Assembly (NCBI GenBank): GCA_958438955.1
Contig: CAUBTS010000026.1
Location: 1 to 20,185, forward strand
DNA length: 20,185 bases
Direction of reading: 5' to 3'
From: an uncultured Collinsella sp.
Lineage (GTDB): Bacteria > Actinomycetota > Coriobacteriia > Coriobacteriales > Coriobacteriaceae
A program made the position numbers and the translations under genes. Within the stretch, counting starts at the first letter, position 1. The number at the start of each line of letters is the position of its first letter. Shown here piece by piece: positions 13,660 to 20,185 of the stretch. The notes under the pieces were generated by a model. That model worked only from the letters and a program-made list of their open reading frames with translations, did no database searches and was not told the DNA's origin.

Positions 13660-14586
13660 CTAGTGCTCCTCGCCGGCGCGGGCCAGGTCGTAGGGCGTGG
13701 TCTGGTAGACGTAGTAGTTGAGCCAGTTGGTGTAGAACAGCTGAGCCTGGCTGCGCCAGACGTTGCGCGGCTCGGCGGTGGGGTCGTCACCCGGGAAGTA
13801 ATGCGCCGGCACCTGGGGGTTGAGGCCGCGCTTCACGTCGCGCTCGTACTCCAGGCGCAACGTGTCGGTATCGTACTCGGGATGGCCAAAGACAAAGAAG
13901 CGGCGGCTGTCGGTCGACTTGACAATGTACAGGCCCACCTCGTCTGACACGGCCACGACCTCAAGCTGCGGCTCGGCCTCCACATCCTCGCGGCGCACAT
14001 CGGTGTTGCGCGAATGCACGGCATAGAAACGGTCGTCAAAGCCGCGGACCAGCGGGCTTTGCGGCTTCACCAGATAATGCTCGAACACGCCACTCGCCTT
14101 TGCCGGCAGGTCGTACTTCTGGATACCGTAATGATGGTAGAGCCCCGCCTGCGCGCCCCAACAAATGTGCAGCGTAGAGTGCACGTGCGTGGTGGACCAA
14201 TCCATGATCTGGCAGAGCTCGGGCCAGTAGTCGACCTCCTCGAACGGCATCTGCTCCACCGGCGCGCCCGTGATGATCAGACCGTCGTAGTGGATGTCGC
14301 GGATGTCGTCGAACGTGCGGTAAAACGTCTCCAGGTGGCCGGCGCTCACGTGCGTGGCCTCGTGCGTCTTGGTGCGCAGCAGGTCCACCTCCACCTGCAG
14401 CGGCGTGTTGGAGAGTTTGCGCATGATCTGCGTCTCGGTGGCAATCTTGGTGGGCATGAGGTTGAGGATGAGCACGCGCAGCGGACGGATGTCCTGGTGC
14501 AGCGCGCGGTACTCGGTCATGACAAAGATGTTCTCGCTCTCGAGCTGCGCGGCGGCAGGGAGAGCGTCGGGGATGCGAATGGGCAT
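13660..14586 (-). CDS. metA: Homoserine O-acyltransferase MetA, predicted acetyl-CoA type
   Basis: The 308-aa cytoplasmic enzyme activates homoserine by O-acylation, the first committed step of methionine synthesis. Cys142 in HICWGAQAGLYHHYG (nucleophile), with His235 and Glu237 in FGHPEYD, forms the catalytic triad of the MetA family. Residue 111 is Glu (GAPVE); in Bacillus cereus MetA this residue selects acetyl-CoA, whereas the E. coli succinyl enzyme has Gly, so the product is predicted to be O-acetylhomoserine. The ATG at 14586 has AAGGAG five bases upstream. It is divergent from the dehydrogenase. No SAM riboswitch or T-box was recognised upstream. The gene is full length and very similar to its family in size. 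Confidence 0.93.
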   Translation of the reverse strand: MPIRIPDALPAAAQLESENIFVMTEYRALHQDIRPLRVLILNLMPTKIATETQIMRKLSNTPLQVEVDLLRTKTHEATHVSAGHLETFYRTFDDIRDIHYDGLIITGAPVEQMPFEEVDYWPELCQIMDWSTTHVHSTLHICWGAQAGLYHHYGIQKYDLPAKASGVFEHYLVKPQSPLVRGFDDRFYAVHSRNTDVRREDVEAEPQLEVVAVSDEVGLYIVKSTDSRRFFVFGHPEYDTDTLRLEYERDVKRGLNPQVPAHYFPGDDPTAEPRNVWRSQAQLFYTNWLNYYVYQTTPYDLARAGEEH

Positions 14587-14754
14587 GGATGCTCCTTACG
14601 AGTCAGTTGCAGCTATGGTACAACGACCGGCCCCATCCGCGCGAGTGCATCGCCCAGCGATGCCGTCAGCGGCCCAAATCACTCCAAAAGTAGAAATTAA
14701 GGCATGTCCCAAAAATCTATGGCGCTTTAGCCTAGCAAAGTGACGGCAGGAGGC

Positions 14755-14760
14755 TACAAT
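14755..14760 (+). promoter_or_regulatory. -10 box for the dehydrogenase gene
   Basis: TACAAT at 14755-14760 lies 37 nt before the ATG at 14798, giving a leader of about 30 nt. The -35 region at 17-18 nt is poor, so an activator or a weak promoter is possible. Confidence 0.45.
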
Positions 14761-14797
14761 GGTCCGACGTGAAAAACTCGGCCGGAAGGATACTCAT

Positions 14798-15775
14798 ATG
14801 TACCAGACGCGTAAGATCGGTGTGGTCGGCCAGGGCCACGTAGGAGCACATGTCGCCAACAGCCTGCTTATGCAGGGCATTGCCGATGAGCTGTACCTGT
14901 GTGATATCAACGAGGCCAAGGTGACGTCCGAGGTCCAGGACCTGCGCGACTCCCTTTCGTTTGTCCCGTACAACACCAAGATCGTCAACTGCTACGACCA
15001 CTACGAGGAGCTGGCCTGCTGCGACGTCATCGTCAACGCCGCCGGCAAGGTCGCGCTTGCCGCTGGCAACCGCGACGGCGAGCTGTTCTTTACCACCGAC
15101 GCCGCCCGCACCTTTGCCAAGCGCATCGTCGACGCCGGCTTCGACGGCATCTTTGTGAGCATCTCCAACCCCTGCGACGTCGTGTGCACCGAGCTGTGGC
15201 ACCTGACCGGCTACGATCCCAAGAAGATCATCGGCTCGGGCTGCGGCCTGGACTCCGCCCGCCTGCGCACCGAGATCTCCAAGAAGGTCGGCGTGAGCCC
15301 CAAGTCCATCGACGCCTACATGATCGGCGAGCATGGCTTTAGCCAGCTTGCAGCCTTTAAGGCCGCGACCATCGCCGGCAAGAGCCTTAACGAACTTCAG
15401 GCCGAGAACCCCGACAAGTACGCCTTCGACCACATGGAGGTCGAGGAGCTCGCGCGCAAGGGCGGCTATGTAACCTACCAGGGCAAGCAGTGCACCGAGT
15501 ACGCCGTCGCCAACTCCGCCGCGCGCGTCTGCGCCGCCGTGCTGCACAACGAGCACGCCGTGCTTTCCGCCTCCACGCTCATGACCGGCCAGTATGGCGA
15601 GGAGGGTATCTTTACCTCCCTGCCGTGCGTGATCGGCGCCGAGGGCGTCGAGGAGGTTTACACGCTCGACCTGTCCGAGTACGAGCTCGAGGGCTTCCAC
15701 AAGAGCTGCCAGCACATTCGCGACAACATCGCCCAGCTCGACTGGTGGGACGCCGAAGGCGTTGTCGGCAAGTAG
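14798..15775 (+). CDS. L-2-hydroxyacid (lactate/hydroxyisocaproate-type) dehydrogenase
   Basis: The 325-aa NAD-dependent enzyme reduces a 2-oxoacid to the L-2-hydroxyacid and so reoxidises NADH in fermentation. The Rossmann motif GQGHVG is at residues 11-16 with Asp36 binding the NAD ribose; NPCDVV is at 124-129. Asp152 and Arg155 (LDSAR) and His179 (GEHG) are the proton relay and substrate-binding residues. The C-terminal half, with EELARKGGY and EYAVANSAARV, resembles Lactobacillus L-2-hydroxyisocaproate dehydrogenase more than classical L-LDH. The substrate loop (AAGKVALAAGNRDGE) also lacks the usual LDH pattern, so the preferred substrate is open. The ATG at 14798 has GGAAGGA seven bases upstream; 13 earlier in-frame residues lack support. 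Confidence 0.88.
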   Translation: MYQTRKIGVVGQGHVGAHVANSLLMQGIADELYLCDINEAKVTSEVQDLRDSLSFVPYNTKIVNCYDHYEELACCDVIVNAAGKVALAAGNRDGELFFTTDAARTFAKRIVDAGFDGIFVSISNPCDVVCTELWHLTGYDPKKIIGSGCGLDSARLRTEISKKVGVSPKSIDAYMIGEHGFSQLAAFKAATIAGKSLNELQAENPDKYAFDHMEVEELARKGGYVTYQGKQCTEYAVANSAARVCAAVLHNEHAVLSASTLMTGQYGEEGIFTSLPCVIGAEGVEEVYTLDLSEYELEGFHKSCQHIRDNIAQLDWWDAEGVVGK

Positions 15776-15816
15776 ACCGCTGGCTGCCGCAACTTTACGA
15801 ATCTAAGCGCGATACT

Positions 15817-15859
15817 AAGCGGGCCGCGCCGGAAATCCCCGGCGCAGCCCGCTTTTTTT
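15817..15859 (+). terminator. Intrinsic terminator of the dehydrogenase
   Basis: AAGCGGGC (15817-15824) pairs with GCCCGCTT (15847-15854), with GCGCC/GGCGC extending the stem past one C-A mismatch. The run of seven T ends at 15859. It lies 42 nt after the stop codon. Confidence 0.9.
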
Positions 15860-15883
15860 GACTCGCGCAGTGCCCTTGCGAAT

Positions 15884-16065
15884 CGAAGGTGAATGTTTTT
15901 CCGCGAAGTGAACGAGCAAAATTGGACCCCCGAAGCATCGACATTTTTCAGGCGCTGTTTCCTGCGGTTTCGTCGAGTTTTTCCTGCAGTTTTGGCGTCA
16001 AAAAGTGTGGAGGCTTCGGGGGTCCAAAATAGGTCGTTCACTTCGCGGAAAAGTATTCACCTTCG
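15884..16065. repeat. 182-bp near-palindromic element
   Basis: Arms of about 70 nt at 15884-15953 and 15994-16065 are inverted copies. The outer 32 nt match at 30 positions, and a further 15-nt block TTGGACCCCCGAAGC is identical. The central 40 nt does not pair. The similarity ends sharply at CGAAGG/CCTTCG. It lies between convergent genes that each have their own terminator. No transposase frame is present, so it resembles a non-autonomous MITE-like or large REP element. Confidence 0.8.
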
Positions 16066-16099
16066 TTTTCGCGCAGACACGAATCCGGCCGCCACAACG

Positions 16100-16132
16100 C
16101 AAAACGGGGCCCGCGCGCAGCGCAGACCCCGT
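16100..16132 (-). terminator. Terminator of the SIS gene
   Basis: A 13-bp stem (16104-16116 with 16120-16132, two G-T wobbles on the minus strand) has a 3-nt loop and is followed on the minus strand by TTTT (16103-16100). It lies about 22 nt past the SIS gene stop. Confidence 0.65.
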
Positions 16133-16154
16133 CAAAAAAGATAATTCCCGGTAC

Positions 16155-17123
16155 CTAGTACTGCTCGATACCCATGTAGCGACGGACCTCGGGGCTGTGG
16201 TCGAACACCTTGCCGCGGGCGGCGCGCAGCTCGCAGCTCATCGCATAGAAGAAGATCGGCTCCAGGAACGAACGCACGCTGGCGGGCACCTCGCCCACGC
16301 CGTACTCGAGCGCATCGAGCACCATGACCGTATCGGTGTGCGTGTTGAGGAATGCAAGTGCACGCTCCTCCATGGGGCGGCACTCGCCCGATCCGAGCTG
16401 TACAAAGTAGAACACGCCGGGCTCGGTGGCTTCGAACGGGCCGTGGAAGTACTCGCCGGAGTGGATGTAGCAGCAGTGCTGCCACTGCATCTCCATGAGC
16501 GAGCAGATGGCCATGGCGTAGGTCTGGCTAAAGTTGGGGCCGGATCCCAGGATGTAGAAGAACTTATGTTGCTGGCAGAGCTCGGCAAAACGGGCGCCCA
16601 GCTCGGCGTTGACCTTCTCGCGGGCAGCGGGCAACAGGGCATCCATCTGCTTAAGGCCGGCATACATGTCGGCGAGTGCCTCGTAGCCTTCCTGCTGGTC
16701 AAGCAGTTCGGCGGCGATCAGAGCGCCGATACCCTGCGGTACCTCGGCCTGCGGCACGCCTTCGCCCCACGGATAGACCCAGGTGGTCCACTTGCCATTG
16801 TCGATCTTTGAGCCCTCGCAGTCGGTGAGGGCAATGACCTCGGCGTCGGCTGCCAGTGCCATCTCGCAGCCGTCAACGACCTCCTGCGTGTTGCCGCTGT
16901 GGCTGCAGGCAATAACGAGCGACTTCGGCCCTAGGCTCTTGGGGGCCATCAGACAGAACTCGCGTGCCGTGTAGACCGTCGAGGTAAACGTGGTGGCCTC
17001 GCGCTTGAGCAGCTCGTTGGCCGGCATCAGGTCGATCATCGAACCGCCACAAGCGATCCAAAAGACATTCTCGATCTTGCCCTTGCGCTCGATGATTTCC
17101 TGAACCAGATCATGTGCGTTCAT
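16155..17123 (-). CDS. SIS-domain protein, FrlB-like sugar-phosphate deglycase family
   Basis: The 322-aa protein has two SIS (sugar isomerase) domains, about 15-145 and 175-310. It includes ACSHSGNTQEV at 72-82, which binds the sugar phosphate, and SGEYFHGPFE at 222-231. The C-terminus DHSPEVRRYMG matches the FrlB/FraB-type deglycases that split phosphorylated Amadori compounds such as fructoselysine 6-phosphate. Glu224 is a likely catalytic residue by that comparison (inference). The ATG at 17123 has AAGGAGG nine bases upstream. It follows gntR on the same strand after a 144-bp gap with its own promoter and two operator-like boxes. No PTS genes lie nearby, so the substrate cannot be named. 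Confidence 0.82.
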   Translation of the reverse strand: MNAHDLVQEIIERKGKIENVFWIACGGSMIDLMPANELLKREATTFTSTVYTAREFCLMAPKSLGPKSLVIACSHSGNTQEVVDGCEMALAADAEVIALTDCEGSKIDNGKWTTWVYPWGEGVPQAEVPQGIGALIAAELLDQQEGYEALADMYAGLKQMDALLPAAREKVNAELGARFAELCQQHKFFYILGSGPNFSQTYAMAICSLMEMQWQHCCYIHSGEYFHGPFEATEPGVFYFVQLGSGECRPMEERALAFLNTHTDTVMVLDALEYGVGEVPASVRSFLEPIFFYAMSCELRAARGKVFDHSPEVRRYMGIEQY

Positions 17124-17179
17124 CCTGATGTTCCTCCTTGTGGGGCGGCTTTGAGCGACGGCAGCTCGTACCTGCTATC

Positions 17180-17196
17180 GTTCTATGTTGTCCTAT
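17180..17196. promoter_or_regulatory. GntR box 1 (proximal)
   Basis: GTTCTATGTTGTCCTAT matches the box at 17242-17258 at 16 of 17 positions. It lies across the expected start of transcription, just after the -10 box of the SIS promoter, where a bound repressor would block initiation. On the minus strand each box reads as two ATAG-type half-sites 10 nt apart. Confidence 0.6.
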
Positions 17197-17224
17197 TTAT
17201 AACACGTGCAACAACGCCCGTGAA
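17196..17224 (-). promoter_or_regulatory. Promoter of the SIS gene
   Basis: On the minus strand TTCACG (17224-17219) and TATAAA (17201-17196) are 17 nt apart. The start would be near 17189, giving a leader of about 65 nt to the ATG at 17123. It is flanked by the two 17-bp boxes. Confidence 0.6.
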
Positions 17225-17241
17225 GTCATCTCGGCAAATTT

Positions 17242-17258
17242 GTTCTATGTTGTTCTAT
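17242..17258. promoter_or_regulatory. GntR box 2 (distal)
   Basis: GTTCTATGTTGTTCTAT is the second copy of the box, 62 bp (about six helical turns) from box 1 and upstream of the -35 hexamer. It is only 10 bp beyond the gntR stop. Same-face spacing would allow two bound dimers to interact. Confidence 0.6.
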
Positions 17259-17267
17259 CTGTGGACG

Positions 17268-18026
17268 TTAGATGTCGAAGACGTAGCGCGAGCCCACGAT
17301 CTTTTGGCGTCCGAGCAGCAAGGGCCGCTCGTCCTCATCGGTAAAGTAAGCCTCCATATAGAAGAGCGGCTCGCCGACCGGCACCTCCAGCAGCGGGGCC
17401 GCTTGAGCATCGGCAAGCGCAATCTCCACGGTGCAGGGGTCGGACTTGAGCGGCGCGCGACCCGAACGCTCGGCAACGAGCGCAAAGATGGAATTGTCCG
17501 TGAGGTCCTTGTCGGCAAGCGTCTGCAGATAGGGATGGTCGGCCAGCACAAAGGCGTTGTTCTCGAGCATGACGGGCACGCCATCTGCCGTGCGCACGCG
17601 CTCGACCACGATGAGCTCGCAGCCGGGTTCCACCCCAAAAAACGCCGCGTCCTCGCGCGTCGCCGCAACCACCGTGCGCGACACCAGACGTGCTCCGGCC
17701 ACCATGTCGTTGGCGGCGCAACCCTCGGAAAAGCTCTGAACGTCACCCTTCTGGACAATCTTGCGTTTGAGCTTGGGCGCACACACAAACGTGCCCCTCC
17801 CCTGCTGGCGGTTGAGATACCCCGCGCGCGACAGCTCCTCGACGGCGCGGCGCACGGTGATGCGTCCCACGCCGTAGTACTTCGCGAGCTCCATCTCGGA
17901 AGGAATGCGCGAGCCGGATGCGTACACGCCGCGCGCGATCTCGCCCTTTAGGTCGTCCATAACCTGCTGGTACAGCGGCACGGCGGACACCTCAGTGCGC
18001 TCGGTTTTATCGTCGGATGCCATCAT
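17268..18026 (-). CDS. GntR-family (HutC/UTRA) transcriptional regulator
   Basis: The 252-aa regulator has an N-terminal winged helix (about 16-83: PLYQQVMDDLKGEIARG, PSEMELAKYYGVGRITVRRAVEEL, GRGTF) and a C-terminal UTRA effector domain (about 95-245) that usually binds a sugar phosphate or similar metabolite. It is most likely the repressor of the downstream SIS gene, acting on the two 17-bp boxes. Its ATG at 18026 overlaps the recQ stop by one base (TAATG), with a second ATG at 18023; GGAG lies four or seven bases upstream. It therefore appears to be made from the recQ transcript by coupled translation, an odd pairing. Confidence 0.9.
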   Translation of the reverse strand: MMASDDKTERTEVSAVPLYQQVMDDLKGEIARGVYASGSRIPSEMELAKYYGVGRITVRRAVEELSRAGYLNRQQGRGTFVCAPKLKRKIVQKGDVQSFSEGCAANDMVAGARLVSRTVVAATREDAAFFGVEPGCELIVVERVRTADGVPVMLENNAFVLADHPYLQTLADKDLTDNSIFALVAERSGRAPLKSDPCTVEIALADAQAAPLLEVPVGEPLFYMEAYFTDEDERPLLLGRQKIVGSRYVFDI

Positions 18027-20008
18027 TACGCTCCATCCCGTGCATGCTCGGACTCAAACTCTTCAATCGCCGCCATAAACTGCTCGCCAAAGGCATCGGC
18101 CTTTTTCTCGCCAATACCGTTGACCTGGATAAGCTCGTCGCGTGTCTGAGGTCGTAGGCGGCACAGGCCGCGCAGGGCCTTGTCAGAGAAGACCATGTAC
18201 GGCGCCATCTCCAGCTCGGTCGAAATCTCCTTGCGCAGGGCACGCAGGCGCTCGAACAGCTCGGCATCGTCACCCACGCGCGGGCGCTGATCTAGCTCGG
18301 CCTCCTCACGCAGCAGATCCACCGCGCGGCGGGCACGGGCCGAGGCCTTGTGCTTGGACGCACGACGCTTAACGGTAAAGGCAAACGCCTCATCCTCGAC
18401 CTCGGCGGCACGCGGGCCCAGCCCCACGACCGGGTACTGCCCCTGCGAGGTAGCCAGATAACCGCGGCCGCACAGCTGGCCGATGATGTCCTTGATACGC
18501 CCGACCGATTCGCTCGACAGCTCACCATAGCCGCGGTCCTCGTCCAGATGCATCTGGCGAATGCGCTCGGTGTTGCCGCCGTGGAGCACGTCGGCGATGA
18601 GCGACTTGCCAAAGCGCATGGGTCGCGCGACCACGTAGCGCACAGCGGCGCGGGCCATATCGGTGACGTCCTCGACCTCGAACTGCGTGAGGCAGTTGCT
18701 GCAGTTGCCGCAGCCCTCGGCGTCGTCCGTGGCGGTGGCGCCCGTACCGGCCGCGGCAGCATGCTCGGCCGCGGCCTCGTCGCCAAAGTAGCGCAGCATG
18801 TATTCGCGCAGGCAACCGGTGGTATTGCAGTAGCCCTCCATCTGGCTGAGCAGACGATATCGATTCTGGAGCGCCCACGCGCGCTGCTCGTCGTCGAGTG
18901 CCTCATCGGCAGCATCGCCGCGATCGATCAGAAAACGACGCATGCGAAAATCGTTACCGTTCCACAGCAAGTGACAGCTGGCCGGATCGCCATCGCGGCC
19001 AGCGCGGCCCGCCTCCTGGTAGTAGGCCTCGATACTCTCGGGCACGTTGTTGTGAATCACGTAGCGCACGTTGGGCTTGTCGATGCCCATACCAAAGGCG
19101 TTGGTGGCAACCATCACCTGGATATCATCGTCGATAAAGGCGCGCTGGCTTTGGCGGCGGGCGTCGTTGCCCATGCCGGCATGGTAGTGGCCAACGCGAA
19201 TGCCGCTGGGGCCCAGTGCCTCGGCAAGCTCGCCTGCCAGCGCATCGACCGTCTTGCGGGTCGAGCAATACACGATGCCGCTCTCGCCCGAATGCGCAAT
19301 CACATAGTCGCGCACCCAGGCGGTCTTGGCCTTGTCGCCCATCTCCTCGCAACCAAAGTAGAGGTTCTTGCGATCGAAGCCCGTCACCACCGTCGCGGGG
19401 TTTTGCAGGCCGAGCATTTGCTGAATGTCCGCGCGCACACGCTCGGTCGCCGTAGCGGTAAAGGCTGCCACGATAGGGCGCTGCGGCAGGGAATCGATGA
19501 ACTCGCGAATCTGCAGGTAGGCGGGGCGGAAATCCTGGCCCCATTGGCTCACGCAGTGGGCCTCGTCAATGGCCACGAGCGGCACGCCAATGCCGCCGTC
19601 CGCTGCGGCCTCCTGCGCAAAGGCTAAAAAACGCGGCTCGAGCAGGCGCTCGGGCGCCACGTACATAAGCTGGTAGCGGCCCTCGCGTGCTCGCTTGAGC
19701 ACGGTGTTTTGCTGGGCCGGAGTAAGGCTGGAGTTGAGATAGCTGGGTCGCGCACCCGCCGCGAGCAACGCACGGGTCTGGTCCTCCATAAGCGACAGCA
19801 GCGGACTCACCACAAAGGTGATGCCGGGCAGCATGAGCGCCGGCACCTGGTAGCAAATGGACTTGCCGGCGCCCGTGGGCATAACACCCAACGCATCGCG
19901 ACCGGCAAGGATCGCATCGACCATGCGGTCCTGTCCCGGGCGAAACGAGGTGTAGCCAAAATAGGCGCCGAGCGTGTCGAGCGCCATCTGCTGCATGTTA
20001 TCGGTCAT
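18026..20008 (-). CDS. recQ: ATP-dependent DNA helicase RecQ
   Basis: The 660-aa superfamily 2 helicase unwinds DNA 3' to 5' in recombination and replication-fork repair. Walker A MPTGAGKS is at 43-50, the DEAH box at 148-151 and the arginine-finger motif QEAGRAGRDG at 331-340. The RecQ zinc site uses Cys399, Cys433, Cys436 and Cys439, and the winged RQC domain follows to about 545. A C-terminal HRDC domain spans about 580-655 (MVFSDKALRGLC, LIQVNGIGEKKADAFG). An Ala-rich stretch at 411-432 lengthens the zinc loop (33 residues between the first two Cys, instead of about 16). The ATG at 20008 has a weak AGGA site; Met5 or Met8 are alternatives. It overlaps gntR by one base. Confidence 0.95.
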   Translation of the reverse strand: MTDNMQQMALDTLGAYFGYTSFRPGQDRMVDAILAGRDALGVMPTGAGKSICYQVPALMLPGITFVVSPLLSLMEDQTRALLAAGARPSYLNSSLTPAQQNTVLKRAREGRYQLMYVAPERLLEPRFLAFAQEAAADGGIGVPLVAIDEAHCVSQWGQDFRPAYLQIREFIDSLPQRPIVAAFTATATERVRADIQQMLGLQNPATVVTGFDRKNLYFGCEEMGDKAKTAWVRDYVIAHSGESGIVYCSTRKTVDALAGELAEALGPSGIRVGHYHAGMGNDARRQSQRAFIDDDIQVMVATNAFGMGIDKPNVRYVIHNNVPESIEAYYQEAGRAGRDGDPASCHLLWNGNDFRMRRFLIDRGDAADEALDDEQRAWALQNRYRLLSQMEGYCNTTGCLREYMLRYFGDEAAAEHAAAAGTGATATDDAEGCGNCSNCLTQFEVEDVTDMARAAVRYVVARPMRFGKSLIADVLHGGNTERIRQMHLDEDRGYGELSSESVGRIKDIIGQLCGRGYLATSQGQYPVVGLGPRAAEVEDEAFAFTVKRRASKHKASARARRAVDLLREEAELDQRPRVGDDAELFERLRALRKEISTELEMAPYMVFSDKALRGLCRLRPQTRDELIQVNGIGEKKADAFGEQFMAAIEEFESEHARDGA

Positions 20009-20185
20009 GGTTTCCTAACGTCCAAGTCATCTGCCGCCGATTATACGCCGCCACGCGGACCGGTGCCGCACGGCCGCCGGTCAGACTAGTCGTTTAAGAG
20101 CGTCCCCAATGACTAAGGAATGTCCCCAGATGCCGGCAGAGACGATATGAGCAGGACATAAAAACATTGAGAGCCCCTGCTGCAT
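20009..20185. other. Upstream region of recQ with GTCCCCA repeats
   Basis: This stretch holds the presumed recQ promoter. It also holds GTCCCCA twice, at about 20102 and 20122, in the motif style of the hairpin repeats elsewhere in the window. A minus-strand frame is open from the window edge (20185) to a TGA at 20081 and gives 34 residues, but it seems to be read through repeat DNA. No firm gene is called. Confidence 0.4.

Noticed and set aside
14587..14754. SAM riboswitch or T-box upstream of metA
   Set aside because: The minus-strand leader shows no conserved core or terminator/antiterminator arrangement that could be recognised.
15893..16144. Short frames across the 182-bp palindrome (plus 15893-16144 and minus 15658-16041)
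   Set aside because: The peptides WTPEAST...VEASGVQ mirror the inverted arms and so come from the repeat rather than from a protein gene.
18350..19627. 425-aa plus-strand open frame inside recQ
   Set aside because: Antisense shadow of recQ; composition follows the complement of RecQ codons and no family motif is visible.
20081..20185. 34-residue minus-strand frame open at the window edge
   Set aside because: It could be a gene end, but it reads through the GTCCCCA repeat pair, and nothing beyond the edge can be seen.

Overview
The window looks like a chromosomal stretch of a GC-rich gut actinobacterium of the Coriobacteriia, most likely Collinsella. This is inferred from codon use, gene content and the dispersed hairpin repeats; no database was searched. 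Conserved household genes (an M16C presequence-type peptidase, 5-formyl-THF cyclo-ligase, MetA, an L-2-hydroxyacid dehydrogenase, RecQ) alternate with accessory genes: a restriction-modification pair, an AlbA_2/HATPase regulator, hicAB, an AbiEi-like/nuclease-like protein and a composite zinc-ribbon membrane protein.

Layout. 1-84 is the tail of an unknown gene. 140-3094 holds a divergent Sau3AI/MutH-type endonuclease (minus) and C5-cytosine methyltransferase (plus), ended by a clear terminator. 3174-3665 is a hypothetical gene. 3766-5232 (minus) is an AlbA_2-HATPase-wHTH regulator. Its promoter region (5285-5530) carries two ~73-bp copies of a TATCTCTC-rich operator-like block, one on each side of a predicted promoter. 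5543-5646 is repeat DNA. 5727-8771 is the 1014-aa metallopeptidase. 8836-10491 (minus) encodes a zinc-ribbon, EF-hand, LRR-like and YD-repeat membrane protein, bracketed by inverted copies of a ~38-bp hairpin. 10616-11290 is hicAB with its promoters and a palindromic operator. 11437-12033 is the folate enzyme. 12230-13192 (minus) is the AbiEi-like gene, bracketed by two direct copies of a 95-bp repeat. 13660-14586 (minus) is metA and 14798-15775 is the dehydrogenase with its terminator. 15884-16065 is a 182-bp near-palindrome. 16155-20008 (minus) reads recQ, gntR, then a FrlB-like SIS gene whose own promoter lies between two copies of a 17-bp box.

How it fits together. The RM pair and hicAB are self-contained defence or addiction modules. 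The GntR/UTRA repressor probably controls the SIS deglycase through the two 17-bp boxes, and the AlbA_2 protein probably controls itself through the duplicated block. The strongest less-explained signal is a family of repeats built on the core TGAGCGTGGAT. Its 20-bp units recur at only two spacings, 22 and 29 nt. Members of this family or of a second hairpin family lie on both sides of several accessory genes, as if those genes sit in repeat-bounded slots between conserved genes.
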